NCBI RefSeq assembly: GCF_002940685.1 | Contig: NZ_PNFP01000030.1 | Coordinates: 1 to 45,527 of the forward strand | Direction: 5' to 3' | Length of the DNA: 45,527 nt | Origin: Ensifer adhaerens | GTDB lineage: Bacteria > Pseudomonadota > Alphaproteobacteria > Rhizobiales > Rhizobiaceae | Shown: positions 27,190 to 35,507 of the stretch, in pieces | Layout: every line of letters starts with the position of its first letter | Position numbering within the stretch: the first letter of the stretch is position 1 | The notes under the pieces: model-generated | Seen by the model: the letters and a program-made list of their open reading frames with translations, nothing else | The model's database searches: none | What the model was told of the DNA's origin: nothing | Translations under genes and position numbers: made by a program

Positions 27190-28740
27190 TCAGTTGCGTT
27201 TGGCGCTGCTTGTCCAATTTTCAAAGCCCCCTGAAACGAAAACCGGGCCGTCACTATTTCGGCGCCTGCGTGACTTCTCAACCGCTAAATCTATAAAATC
27301 GGAGATATTTGAACCACACGCGCGCACGACATCATCTACGATCGTTGGCTGGCCGCCGATCAGTTTGATCTCGTTGTCGGACCTGGATATCGAAACAATC
27401 GGCACCTCCACGAGCGCCGAATACAAAACTCTGCCGATATCAACGGACATCGGCACCAAGATCACCTCTTGGCTATCAACGAACGCATCATCTGCCCATC
27501 GGGGGAAGAACATGTTCACTCCCGGTGTCGAGCCGAGAGCCAACAGCTCGGCATTGTTTTCTACCCATTCGTAGAATGACGATAATCTTATCTGGCGACG
27601 AGCACGACGCGGAGATCTCTCGATAGCATCACTGATGCGCCGCAGCACCGGCGCGACAGGAATCCAATGCGAAAAAGGACCCTTGTCCGATGACATTTCG
27701 AGCGGCACTCGCGCTTCGCCGAAATGAATGGTGACCGATTTCACTTCCCTAGCAAGGATTGCGCCAAGCTCGACGATTGAGACAGCTTCTGTCAGTTCGA
27801 CGTCGCGCTCTCCTTCATAGTTGAAGACGATGCCAGCCCAGCCTTGCTCAAAATCGAGCTTGAGCTCGAAGAAGCGATTTGCGAAACGGATCTTGCTGCT
27901 GTCTCCGAAAGGTGGAGCAATGAAGACATCCACGCTGAGCGCCATCCACTCTCCGGAGGAGGATTCAATCTCGATCGAGGCAGACGAAAGTGGCGGTGCA
28001 TCCATCGCTAGGATGGCATCACGAATGTAAAGTTGGTCATTCTTAAGAGGAATGCCGAATCGGCGCCGCTCGATGGTGAGGTCGTTAACTTCGAGTTCGC
28101 GATGCCCGCCAAGAAAAAGCTCCCCGAGCTTATGACGCGCATTTTCGCCCGGGATGAAGAACCGGCCAACCGTAGGCTCGTCGTCGAACCCGCAATTCTC
28201 CCGGTAATCAATCTTACGGCTGACATAGCTGGTCGGGTCACTACCGAGCATGTTGTAGAGGCTCGCAGCGAGCCCTTCTCCATCTGGACCGATTTCGACA
28301 CCGCGCGCCAACGGAACTGGAACTTTGACAGTATGAATCGCTCTGTTTCCGGCCGCCTCCTGCTCTCGAACGGCACGCAAAGTATCGGCAATCACGCCAT
28401 CATCAATGGGAACGAGCAGCCGTTTAACTGAGCGCCTTGCGCCCTTTTTATAGTAGAGGACGGCTATCGCCGCCGGCAAGTCGGCGTCAACGAGGTGCTT
28501 CAAGGCGGACAGCTTTATGCGAGGAGCTCTTGAATGTTGCTCGGTTGACTTGACCTGGATCAGGAATTTCGGCAGCGAATTTTGCTGGTCGAGAGGACGA
28601 TCGGTGGAGTGATCTGGAATTGCTTCGAGGAGAAAATCCCAACCCAGCCGATCTGGGTCTGGCTTCTGCGCAATGAGATGCTCTGGCTCGCACCATCCCA
28701 CCAGCTCGTTTTGGCCGCGTGTTCCGGGATCTGATTTCAT
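27190..28740 (-). CDS. DUF4365-like nuclease-fold protein
   Basis: 516 residues from the ATG at 28740, which has AGGG eight bases upstream; the ATG at 28755 has none. The N-terminal ~130 residues follow the DUF4365 pattern: RGQNE near the start, GWDFLLE, KFLIQVKST, then LKHLVDADLPAAIAVLY and KRLLVPID. Glu, Asp and Q-V-K match a PD-(D/E)xK nuclease core. The remaining ~380 residues are beta-rich (VDVFIAPPFGDSSKIRF, then FFELKLDFEQGWAGIVFNYEGE) and unknown to me. DUF4365 proteins are often found in defence islands. It stands alone, with 93 bases to the plus-strand gene it converges with. It could also be a structural dead nuclease. Confidence 0.6.
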   Translation of the reverse strand: MKSDPGTRGQNELVGWCEPEHLIAQKPDPDRLGWDFLLEAIPDHSTDRPLDQQNSLPKFLIQVKSTEQHSRAPRIKLSALKHLVDADLPAAIAVLYYKKGARRSVKRLLVPIDDGVIADTLRAVREQEAAGNRAIHTVKVPVPLARGVEIGPDGEGLAASLYNMLGSDPTSYVSRKIDYRENCGFDDEPTVGRFFIPGENARHKLGELFLGGHRELEVNDLTIERRRFGIPLKNDQLYIRDAILAMDAPPLSSASIEIESSSGEWMALSVDVFIAPPFGDSSKIRFANRFFELKLDFEQGWAGIVFNYEGERDVELTEAVSIVELGAILAREVKSVTIHFGEARVPLEMSSDKGPFSHWIPVAPVLRRISDAIERSPRRARRQIRLSSFYEWVENNAELLALGSTPGVNMFFPRWADDAFVDSQEVILVPMSVDIGRVLYSALVEVPIVSISRSDNEIKLIGGQPTIVDDVVRACGSNISDFIDLAVEKSRRRRNSDGPVFVSGGFENWTSSAKRN

Positions 28741-28896
28741 GTTATTGCCCTGCATTTTGATCTGACTTCATCGCGCGGTCGCTCAAGTCGAACTCTCATA
28801 CGGCGAGCTCGCCCCCTGAACCCAGCCTCGCCCCCTTCGAGGATATCGCAGACGTCTTTGCGCATATCGCGTCCTCAAGGCCGCCGGAGCGGTAGG
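28741..28896 (+). pseudogene. Possible 3' remnant of a plus-strand gene
   Basis: From about 28788 a plus-strand frame reads without stops into SLAPFEDIADVFAHIASSRP and a TAG at about 28893. The segment looks coding-like and has no start, so it may be the tail of a gene lost by recombination. It abuts the 3' end of the DUF1612 gene. The evidence is weak. Confidence 0.2.
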
Positions 28897-30033
28897 TTAC
28901 AGCACGCCCCACGCCCGAAACCTCCCCCTCCCCGTCATCTCGCGCAGACCGAGCTCCAAAACAATCCGCCGCGCCGCCTGCGGGGTGACGTCCAGCGTGT
29001 TGGCGACCATGCCAGCCGACACCAGCGGCTTTGCCATAACCAGTTCGACTAATTCTGGCAGTTTTGACGAGATCCGACGTCCCTCCAGTTTCCGATCCAT
29101 CATTTGTCGCGCCAGCGCCAGCCGGTCATGCTCCTTCATCCCGATCTCGGCGGCCCCGATCAGCCCTTGGGCAATGGCGAGCAGCCGGATCTCGCGATCG
29201 CGATGCCGGCGCCGATCGACGGGGATGGTTTTCAGGCCGAGATTGATTGCAGCAAGATGGGCGCCTGACGTGATGCCAGCCTGCCGCAGGATTGCGGCGG
29301 CTAGCAGGCGGCCGAGCCAGGACGCATGCTGCAGGACGGACAAAAAATTCCAGGCATCGAGGGCGACGATCGCCTGCAGCACCGCCGGCAGATCTTGCGT
29401 CTGCCGAACGATCCCACGCCATTCCTCCAAGCGTTCGTCCTCGTCCCAATCGAGATCGTAGACCAGCGGATCTCGTTCGCGAGCGCCGGCGAGCCTGGGC
29501 GCTCTTGCTTGTTCGATGGCGGCGTCGGAACGAGCGAGCACCGCATCGATGGCAGCGAATTCTTCCGCAAGCGGACCGGCATCATCGTCTTCCTCCCCCT
29601 CCCCTCCTCCGACCGTGCCAACATCCGGCGCGACGGCGTCGATCGCGACAGTGCTGTCGGCGCCATGCGACGCTGGCGGTGCCTGCCCGCGGAGGCTGCG
29701 GAGGCCTTCAGGGCTGAGCGCCCAGCCGGTCGGCTGCGCCGCGATGCGGCGGCGCGTCTTTAGAACGTCGCGGGCGATAGTCAGTTCGTGGGTGGGGGTA
29801 CGGACATCTTTAGTAGCGTCATGGAGGACGAGGTCTTCGAGATGCACCAGCTCGCCGTCGATCCACAGTGAAGCGCAGGCATCGGCAAAATGCATCCTCT
29901 CGATCCACCCCGCGCCGACCGGAGAACGAGCAATGCGCTCGTCGAGGCGGGCCAGCGCGATGCCGGCGTCCGAGATTGGCCGCAGCAGGGCATTTATGGG
30001 CAACGTCGCGAGATCGTAAGACATTGAAATCAT
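28897..30033 (-). CDS. RHE_PE00001-type protein (DUF1612 with C-terminal HTH)
   Basis: 378 residues. The N-terminal sequence (MSYDLATLPINALLRPISDAGIALARLDERIARSPVGAGW, given here in two parts: PINALLRPISDAG and ALARLDERIARSP) and FADACASLWIDGELVHLEDLVLHD are those of the rhizobial DUF1612 family. The C-terminal MVANTLDVTPQAARRIVLELGLREMTGRGRFRAWGVL contains a helix-turn-helix (SAGMVANTLDVTPQAARRIV). The family is common on plasmids of Rhizobium and relatives, sometimes in several copies; its function is unknown. The acidic centre (GGGEGEEDDDAG, ~145-160) is a linker. The likely start is at 30033 or the ATG three codons later. I see no strong ribosome site for either. Confidence 0.75.
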   Translation of the reverse strand: MISMSYDLATLPINALLRPISDAGIALARLDERIARSPVGAGWIERMHFADACASLWIDGELVHLEDLVLHDATKDVRTPTHELTIARDVLKTRRRIAAQPTGWALSPEGLRSLRGQAPPASHGADSTVAIDAVAPDVGTVGGGEGEEDDDAGPLAEEFAAIDAVLARSDAAIEQARAPRLAGARERDPLVYDLDWDEDERLEEWRGIVRQTQDLPAVLQAIVALDAWNFLSVLQHASWLGRLLAAAILRQAGITSGAHLAAINLGLKTIPVDRRRHRDREIRLLAIAQGLIGAAEIGMKEHDRLALARQMMDRKLEGRRISSKLPELVELVMAKPLVSAGMVANTLDVTPQAARRIVLELGLREMTGRGRFRAWGVL

Positions 30034-30113
30034 GGTAAACGATTTGCTAAACGAACTCTATCTGAAAGTTAGAGTTCTTCACCACCGATGATCGCTGACT
30101 GCCCTTCTCACTT

Positions 30114-30134
30114 CCGATAAGTAATGCTTATCGG
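30114..30134. repeat. Candidate tyrosine-recombinase crossover site
   Basis: CCGATAAG and CTTATCGG are perfect 8-base arms around TAATG, with ATAA and TTAT facing inward over 7 bases. This is the layout of Xer/dif-type sites (there with 6-8 bases between). It lies between divergent genes, about 1.2 kb upstream of a tyrosine recombinase. A second inverted repeat, AACTCTA and TAGAGTT, lies close by at about 30054-30076. It could instead be an operator for the DUF1612 regulator. Confidence 0.4.
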
Positions 30135-30207
30135 ATGTGATTGATTTCAGCGTCCAAATCGCGGAATTTGAATATTCAGAGGCGGAACCCAGCGGAAGGA
30201 GACCTGG

Positions 30208-31314
30208 ATGAAAGCGCTGGAAGAGAGGTGGAAAGACCTCATCGTGAGCCCGTTTATCGAGCGAACGGCCGAGCTTGCCGAGCTACGACATCTATTGGCG
30301 GCGAGCCGCCATCGCGCTGTCGTTATCGAAGGCGCAGCCGGCACAGGCAAGACCATGCTGGCCAGCCAGTTTGCCAAAGCCTTCGCCGACGATTTCCCGG
30401 GAGGAGTTCAATACCGATCAGGCTGGAGCAACATCGGCAGATCCCTGGAACTAGGGGGCGGGCCCGCCCTACTTGTCCTGGATGGACTGGACGAGGTCTC
30501 TCCGGACCATCAATGGGCAATCCCGTTCCTAAGAGATGCGCTCGGCTCGAGGCAGGATCTATATGCCTTGATCACCACGAGGCCCAAGGGAGATCGTCTG
30601 GAATTCGATCGGCTTGCGATAAAGCCGTTAGACGGGCCATCGATTGTCGAAATGTTCCGAACTGCGCTCGGCAGCGATGTTCACCCACCCCAGGCCTTGA
30701 TCGATCTTGCTGATGGCAATCCGCTGATCGCCTCACTATTGGTAAAAATGGTGGGGGAGTGGGGAGATCTCGCGGGAGTCGTTGAAGCCTTACGATCTTT
30801 CAGTCGACCGGGCTTAGTGGATGTCTACGGAGCCCCCCTTAACGTTCGCTCAAATGCTGGCAAGCGCTTCATCACCGACGTTCGCGAGGTGAACGATTTC
30901 ATATTGAAACTCGTTGAGCGCGAACCCGACACCTTATTCCAGCTCCCACCGCGCCGCTTCGAGGAGATTTGCGCAGAGTTATTTGAGCGCCTGGGCTACA
31001 CCGTCGAGCTCACGCCAGCAATCAATGACGGCGGCAAGGACCTGATCATCGTTAAGCGGAGCGATATAGGCACTGTTCTGACTTTCGTCGAATGCAAGAA
31101 GTACTCCCCAACGGACCCGGTGGGCGTCGAGGTGATCCGCGCGTTGAATGGCGTCGTCGAGGCAGGTCGCGCTACGTCAGGCCTTGTCATGACGACGTCG
31201 CGATTCACCAGAGGTGCTAAGAAGCTACAAGGCGAACTGCAGTACAGGATGAGCCTAGCTGACTACGGTGAGTTCAAAAAGCTGCTTGGACAGGCGCTTG
31301 GAGGTGATCGCTGA
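30208..31314 (+). CDS. NTPase (STAND/AAA-like) fused to Mrr-type restriction nuclease
   Basis: 368 residues; AAGGAG lies six bases before the ATG. The N-terminal half is a signal-transduction-type P-loop NTPase: VVIEGAAGTGK48TMLAS (Walker A), ALLVLDGLDEVS (Walker B, ~90-101), then YALITTRPKG and DLADGNPLIASLL, as in STAND proteins. The C-terminal half (~255-368) is an Mrr-like PD-(D/E)xK nuclease: FEEICAELFERLGY, GGKD278LIIV, FVE295CK297KY, then a helix and SGLVMTTSRFTRGA. All catalytic residues are present. Small NTPase-nuclease proteins are a common antiphage architecture, but the nuclease is usually N-terminal; here it is C-terminal and no sensor repeat domain is present. The next gene starts on the stop (TGATG), so it is co-translated with the recombinase. 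Confidence 0.8.
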   Translation: MKALEERWKDLIVSPFIERTAELAELRHLLAASRHRAVVIEGAAGTGKTMLASQFAKAFADDFPGGVQYRSGWSNIGRSLELGGGPALLVLDGLDEVSPDHQWAIPFLRDALGSRQDLYALITTRPKGDRLEFDRLAIKPLDGPSIVEMFRTALGSDVHPPQALIDLADGNPLIASLLVKMVGEWGDLAGVVEALRSFSRPGLVDVYGAPLNVRSNAGKRFITDVREVNDFILKLVEREPDTLFQLPPRRFEEICAELFERLGYTVELTPAINDGGKDLIIVKRSDIGTVLTFVECKKYSPTDPVGVEVIRALNGVVEAGRATSGLVMTTSRFTRGAKKLQGELQYRMSLADYGEFKKLLGQALGGDR

Positions 31315-32465
31315 TGGGAAAAGCGGCCTCCATGAAGCTGCCGAAAGAGCAGCGTGCCGAAGAACTCGACACAATCGCGGCGGTGCTGCCACATGAGCGG
31401 CGCGACAAGCTCGCAGAGTTACTTACCGACCAGGATGTCGAAACTCTCCGCCATCTTGTCAACGCGGGCATGGGCGCCAATACCCTTCGGGCGCTGACCT
31501 CAGATCTGGCTTACCTCGAGGCCTGGGCGATGGCGGCGACCGACAATCCCCTCCCCTGGCCGGCGCCTGAAGCGCTGCTGCTCAAGTTCGTCGCCCACCA
31601 CCTCTGGGATCCTCAACGCCGCGAGAACGACCCCAAACATGGGATGCCGACCGAGGTCGCTGACGCACTACGCCGGCTTGGGGTTCTCAGGACGACCGGT
31701 CCGCATGCGCCAGACACCGTACGCCGGCGGCTGGCAAACTGGTCGACGTTGACGAAGTGGCGCGGCGTCGACGGCGCCTTCGCCACCCCTGCCCTGAAGT
31801 CAGCGATCCGCCTGGCGGTGCGCGCCGTGCCGCGGCAACGCCGCCGCAAGAGCGCCAAGGCGGTCACCGGCGACGTGTTGACCAAACTCCTGGCGACCTG
31901 TGGCGGCGACAGCCTGCGGGATATCCGAGATCGGGCGATTCTGATGGTTGCCTTTGCCTCTGGCGGCCGCCGGCGCAGCGAGGTCGCCGGCCTACGCAAG
32001 GAGCAGCTGACGATCGAAGCACCGGTTTCCGTCGAGGACGGCCCTCCCCTCCCCTCGCTTTCCATTCATCTCGGCCGCACCAAGAATTCCGGCGCCAGCC
32101 AGGACGAGGTTGTCTATCTGACCGGCCGGCCGGTTGACGCGCTGAACGCCTGGCTGGCTGTAGCAAAGATCGACGGGGGCAGCGTCTTTCGAGCAATCGA
32201 TCGCTGGGGCAACATCTCGCGCAGGGCGCTCGATCCAAAAGCGGTCAATGATATTGTCAAGCAGCGGGCAGCGATGGCGGGGTTGGAACCGCAAGACTAT
32301 TCCGCGCACGGCCTGCGATCAGGATATCTCACCGAAGCCTCGAATAGAGGAGTCCCCCTTTCGGAAGCGATGGAGCAGTCGCGCCATCGCTCGGTGCAAC
32401 AGGCTGCTAGCTACTACAATAGCGCCACCAGGCGAAACGGTAGAGCCGCACGGCTTCTTCCATAA
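31314..32465 (+). CDS. Tyrosine-type site-specific recombinase
   Basis: 383 residues. The catalytic set can be read: Arg in GGRRRSEVAGL, then H-G-L-R in YSAHGLRSGYLTEA, His in SRHRSVQQAA, and nucleophile Y367 nine residues after that His. The N-terminal ~150 residues contain a SAM-like core-binding domain (ADALRRLGVLRTTGPHAPDTVRRRLANW). These enzymes cut and rejoin DNA at short inverted-repeat sites. The gene is coupled by TGATG to the NTPase-nuclease gene. The 30114-30134 repeat is a natural candidate target. Whether it moves the island, resolves plasmid multimers or serves defence cannot be told. Confidence 0.85.
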   Translation: MGKAASMKLPKEQRAEELDTIAAVLPHERRDKLAELLTDQDVETLRHLVNAGMGANTLRALTSDLAYLEAWAMAATDNPLPWPAPEALLLKFVAHHLWDPQRRENDPKHGMPTEVADALRRLGVLRTTGPHAPDTVRRRLANWSTLTKWRGVDGAFATPALKSAIRLAVRAVPRQRRRKSAKAVTGDVLTKLLATCGGDSLRDIRDRAILMVAFASGGRRRSEVAGLRKEQLTIEAPVSVEDGPPLPSLSIHLGRTKNSGASQDEVVYLTGRPVDALNAWLAVAKIDGGSVFRAIDRWGNISRRALDPKAVNDIVKQRAAMAGLEPQDYSAHGLRSGYLTEASNRGVPLSEAMEQSRHRSVQQAASYYNSATRRNGRAARLLP

Positions 32466-32587
32466 CTCAATTTCACGAGTTCCGAACTGCACCGAATCCT
32501 AACACGCTGTCATCATGACTGTACCAGCCGCATTCCCTCGATCGCCGGAACTCCAGCGGAGTCAAAGTGAATAATGTCAGAAGGAGG

Positions 32588-33217
32588 CTACCGATCGATA
32601 GTGTGCTCTTTCCACGGGAAATCGTAACCGTGGTCTTCATCGTCGCTGCTGAGATACCATCCGAGACCCCCTCCAGCCCATAGTTTGGCCTTGGGCCCCA
32701 CAGGAATTATCGCAACTCTGGGCTCACTCCCGCCCAAATCTCGGACGGGCCTATTCCCCGCGTAACGCTTCATCAGTTGCAAGAGGCGACTGCGACCTTT
32801 CGTATAGATCAAAGGTAGTTCCTGTTCCGACTCGTGAGTGTCGCCACCGTAAAAGTGCGATAACCAATAGGCGTCGTCCTTCAAGCGGGGCCGCGGTTTT
32901 TCCTCGGTGAGGATTAGATACGAAACCTCTCTGGCATAGTCGTGCGGCAAGCCCTCGAGCAAATCTTTGATAGCCAACTCCGGCGCGTCCGAGACTGCCT
33001 TCGCCAGATCCTCCTTGGGTATCTGATCCCAGACGTTTGCCATATCCAGCATTTGAGCAGCCATGTAGATGCGATCGCTATCCGCGCCGCCGTCCGACTG
33101 GATTTCGCTGAGCATCGTCTGAAGGCTCGAAAGGATAGAGTTCTTATCTTCCGGAGATAGCGGACCGCCACTCAGTCTTTCGATATCGGAGGGCCTCAAA
33201 GAAGCAATGTTCACCAT
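32588..33217 (-). CDS. Unknown protein, second gene of a two-gene unit
   Basis: 209 residues from the ATG at 33217, which shares one base with the stop of the preceding gene (TGATG). Frames extending further upstream are only overlap. The protein is acidic and helical in its first half (LRPSDIERLSGG, SSLQTMLSEIQS, MLDMANVWDQI) and ends in a more mixed region with LPLIYTKGRSRLLQLMKRYAG. I recognise no domain. The tight coupling and isolated position suggest a pair, for example effector and immunity protein, but nothing in the residues shows a toxin. Confidence 0.55.
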   Translation of the reverse strand: MVNIASLRPSDIERLSGGPLSPEDKNSILSSLQTMLSEIQSDGGADSDRIYMAAQMLDMANVWDQIPKEDLAKAVSDAPELAIKDLLEGLPHDYAREVSYLILTEEKPRPRLKDDAYWLSHFYGGDTHESEQELPLIYTKGRSRLLQLMKRYAGNRPVRDLGGSEPRVAIIPVGPKAKLWAGGGLGWYLSSDDEDHGYDFPWKEHTIDR

Positions 33218-33783
33218 CAACTCTCTCCACGCCTGGCAGGAGTATGGACGAAAAAGGCTCTCAGCGGAATGCCGAACTGCGCAAAGACTTCCTTGACATT
33301 CTCCAGGTGTGCCCGGGTTATATGGGGTCTTTTCCCGAAACGACCAGAGGCGTTGGTCAGAACCCATGGGATGTTCGAGTTAGGGCTTGGATCATAGATG
33401 ATCTCGCCGCCAATTCTCGCCGCTTTGGTGTCACCTGGCTTCACAGGATCGAGTAGGGCCGGGTGTCCAAGGCGGACTTCGTTGTCACGCAGCGCAGGCC
33501 CATTGCGCGGGAGAATGTAGTTGAGAGCGCCGGTATCGTTCGAGACTACTTCCTCCATGGCGAACCTGATCAATCCATCCTTATCAACCAACCACAGAAT
33601 CGGAGTGGTCGAATGGACCACTTCCGGCAGCCGAAGGCCGTTTGTGGTCTCCATATAGTTCTTCAAGAACAGCGCCGTGGTGTTGTTCAGGAGTTGCACG
33701 CTCCGCGACATCACTCCGAGTTCTGCGTCCGAAGCCGATCGCTGGTATGGGAGACACTCTCCGAATAATCCGTCCAAATCCAT
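33217..33783 (-). CDS. Unknown protein, first gene of a two-gene unit
   Basis: 188 residues from the ATG at 33783 with AGGG about eight bases upstream; the upstream TTG at 33789 is less likely. Visible segments: TTPILWLVDKDGLIRFAMEEV (probable beta strands), a proline-rich middle (LPRNGPALRDNEV, then IIYDPSPNSNIPW) and the C-terminal ITRAHLENVKEVFAQFG, a helix. No family recognised. Possibly an ADP-ribosyl- or polymorphic-toxin-like fold, but I cannot support one. Confidence 0.55.
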   Translation of the reverse strand: MDLDGLFGECLPYQRSASDAELGVMSRSVQLLNNTTALFLKNYMETTNGLRLPEVVHSTTPILWLVDKDGLIRFAMEEVVSNDTGALNYILPRNGPALRDNEVRLGHPALLDPVKPGDTKAARIGGEIIYDPSPNSNIPWVLTNASGRFGKRPHITRAHLENVKEVFAQFGIPLRAFFVHTPARRGES

Positions 33784-34136
33784 TATCAATCCCTAACGGA
33801 AGCATCCCACACAATTACTGGATGCGGAGCGGAAACTCAATCATTTGCCGTTGCCGTCACCCAAGATAGAGCGCAGAAGCAGCGAGTTGGACAGACCTTC
33901 GCGAAGGAGCACGCGCTGTTTGTGGAGTTGAAGGACGGGAAGCTCGAAGCCCAAGGAACCAGCTCGTCGACACGACGAGGCAGGCTGCGGCGTTGATTGC
34001 GCTCCCACGTCTCTCCCCTAAACCCTCAACGATCACGATCCGGCAAAATTATGAGGCTTGCGGGATCCGTAAACTTTATGGGATCTGACGGAGACCTAGG
34101 TGCAGCAGCCAGCCCATAGATCTGTCTCCGAGCCAG
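33784..34136. other. Stretch downstream of repC without a supported gene
   Basis: About 350 bases between two minus-strand transcription units. A plus-strand frame (33841-33996) ends in RVGQTFAKEHALFVELKDGK and looks coding-like, but it has no start and may be a relic. The promoter of the 188/209-residue pair must lie here. I see no terminator for repC. Confidence 0.35.
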
Positions 34137-35351
34137 CTAGCCAGCCTTCCGAATGACCGAAGCGTTCGCCCGCATCAGTGCCATCAGCATTGGCCCGAGC
34201 GAAAACTCCCCTCGCCGCGCCTTCGCCGTCAGATCCCGAAGATAGCCGCCGGCGGAATTGATGTGCCCTGCCCTTTCGAGAATGCAGGCGATCGTCGCCG
34301 CCGCGTTCTCAGGCCCCATCACTTCGCAGGCATCCTGATAGGCACTCGGGCTCACGCCGAGCATGGATCGAACGACGACGGCGGCCGCCATCAGATCGCG
34401 CCAGCTCGAAATGGTCCCGCCTGGCCCGTACATCATGATCTCTGGGCAGGCCTGCAGCACCATACCCAACGGGAACGCCTTTATCGGCTCGTGCTTGGGC
34501 GCCGGCTTTGTCTCAGGTTTCGCCCCCTGCTCATTTCTTGAGCTAGGTTCATGTTCATGGATGGATTCGGTATTTGAATTCTGTATGTGACGCTCATCTG
34601 GAGCATCATTGGAGCTCATATTTTCGGAATTCATCTGCATTTCCAGCAGATTGAGGATTTCCGCCCGCAGCATTTCCATTTCGTCGAGGATCGCGGTGAG
34701 GTCACCAATGGTCGGTGTGCGGGGAATCCGGCCAACAAGCTCAATATACATCGCCTCGATCGCGCCCCAGTCGCCAGAAGCGCCCTCCTCCATGGCTGCT
34801 GAAATGAGCTTACGCACGTCGCGCCGGCAGACGGTGACCCTCTCTTTGGTGCGCCGGAAGTGCGCTCGATCGGCGGCCACCTGCTGGGCCAATTGCGCAA
34901 GTTCTTCAGCTCGCGCGAGTAACGGCGACAGATCGAAGCCGTAGGCTTCCTCGATTTCGCCAGCGCGGTCTTTGCGCGCGTACCGTTTCCCGTTGGCACT
35001 GTCCTTGCGTATGATCAGACCGGCATCAACAAGCGCGGCCAGCTGCCGTCGCAGCGTGGCGCCGGCGATACCGTGCGCGCGCACTGAAAGCTGCGCGTTC
35101 GATGGGAATACGATCATCGCCCGATCCTGCGACAATTCTACGTCCGGGTAGAACGTCAGCAATGCATCGAGGACGGCTAGGCCTCGATCCTGAACACCGA
35201 GAAGCGCCCTCGCCTCCGAAGCGTCGCGAAACACTTTCCACTTGTCGGCTGTCTTGCCTGGCTTGATTTGGGCTGTAGTGAACTGCCTTTTGACCAAGGC
35301 AAGCGTCATCGGCCGCCGCCCAAAGGGCGTCGTCACATTTCCAACCTGCAT
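34137..35351 (-). CDS. repC: RepC, plasmid replication initiator of the repABC operon
   Basis: 404 residues. The N-terminal sequence (VTTPFGRRPMTLALVKRQ) and the domain VFPSNAQLSVRAHGIAGATLRRQLAALVDAGLIIRKDS, a winged helix, are typical of RepC, which binds the origin, known in this family to lie inside repC. The C-terminal part (MMYGPGGTISSWRDLMAAAVVVRSMLGVSPSAYQDACEVMGPENAAATIACILERAGHINSAGGYLRDLT, read here as GPENAAATIACILERAG and SAGGYLRDL) is the conserved tail. AAAGG precedes the ATG. It follows repB with a 156-base gap that holds the antisense RNA. Confidence 0.95.
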   Translation of the reverse strand: MQVGNVTTPFGRRPMTLALVKRQFTTAQIKPGKTADKWKVFRDASEARALLGVQDRGLAVLDALLTFYPDVELSQDRAMIVFPSNAQLSVRAHGIAGATLRRQLAALVDAGLIIRKDSANGKRYARKDRAGEIEEAYGFDLSPLLARAEELAQLAQQVAADRAHFRRTKERVTVCRRDVRKLISAAMEEGASGDWGAIEAMYIELVGRIPRTPTIGDLTAILDEMEMLRAEILNLLEMQMNSENMSSNDAPDERHIQNSNTESIHEHEPSSRNEQGAKPETKPAPKHEPIKAFPLGMVLQACPEIMMYGPGGTISSWRDLMAAAVVVRSMLGVSPSAYQDACEVMGPENAAATIACILERAGHINSAGGYLRDLTAKARRGEFSLGPMLMALMRANASVIRKAG

Positions 35352-35409
35352 TTTTCTTCACCTTTCAGAAGGCAAAAGAAATCTGCTCACCAAAACGGCG
35401 CCAAGACTC

Positions 35410-35438
35410 TTGACGGGGATTCGTGGAAATGCGATTCT
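35410..35438 (+). promoter_or_regulatory. Candidate promoter of the repABC antisense RNA
   Basis: TTGACG (35410-35415), 17 bases, then GATTCT (35433-35438), followed within seven bases by the predicted RNA start. The -35 box is close to consensus and the -10 box matches only three of six. Position and direction (opposite to repABC) are those of the ctRNA promoter of this plasmid class. Confidence 0.45.
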
Positions 35439-35444
35439 CGATCT

Positions 35445-35502
35445 TGCTACAAATCTGAGGAAGGCTTCCACGACGGAAACGTTTGGGGGGCCTTTTTCTT
35501 TT
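35445..35502 (+). ncRNA. Countertranscript RNA (ctRNA, incompatibility RNA) between repB and repC
   Basis: The repB-repC gap of repABC plasmids encodes a ~50-60-base antisense RNA that represses repC translation. Here a plus-strand hairpin of 13 pairs (arms 35457-35469 and 35486-35498, including G-U pairs, 16-base loop) is followed by more T-rich sequence (TTTCTTTTG), as in a ctRNA terminator. The promoter described at 35410 points at it, giving an RNA of about 55 bases. The ends are estimates. Confidence 0.6.
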
Positions 35503-35507
35503 GCGGT

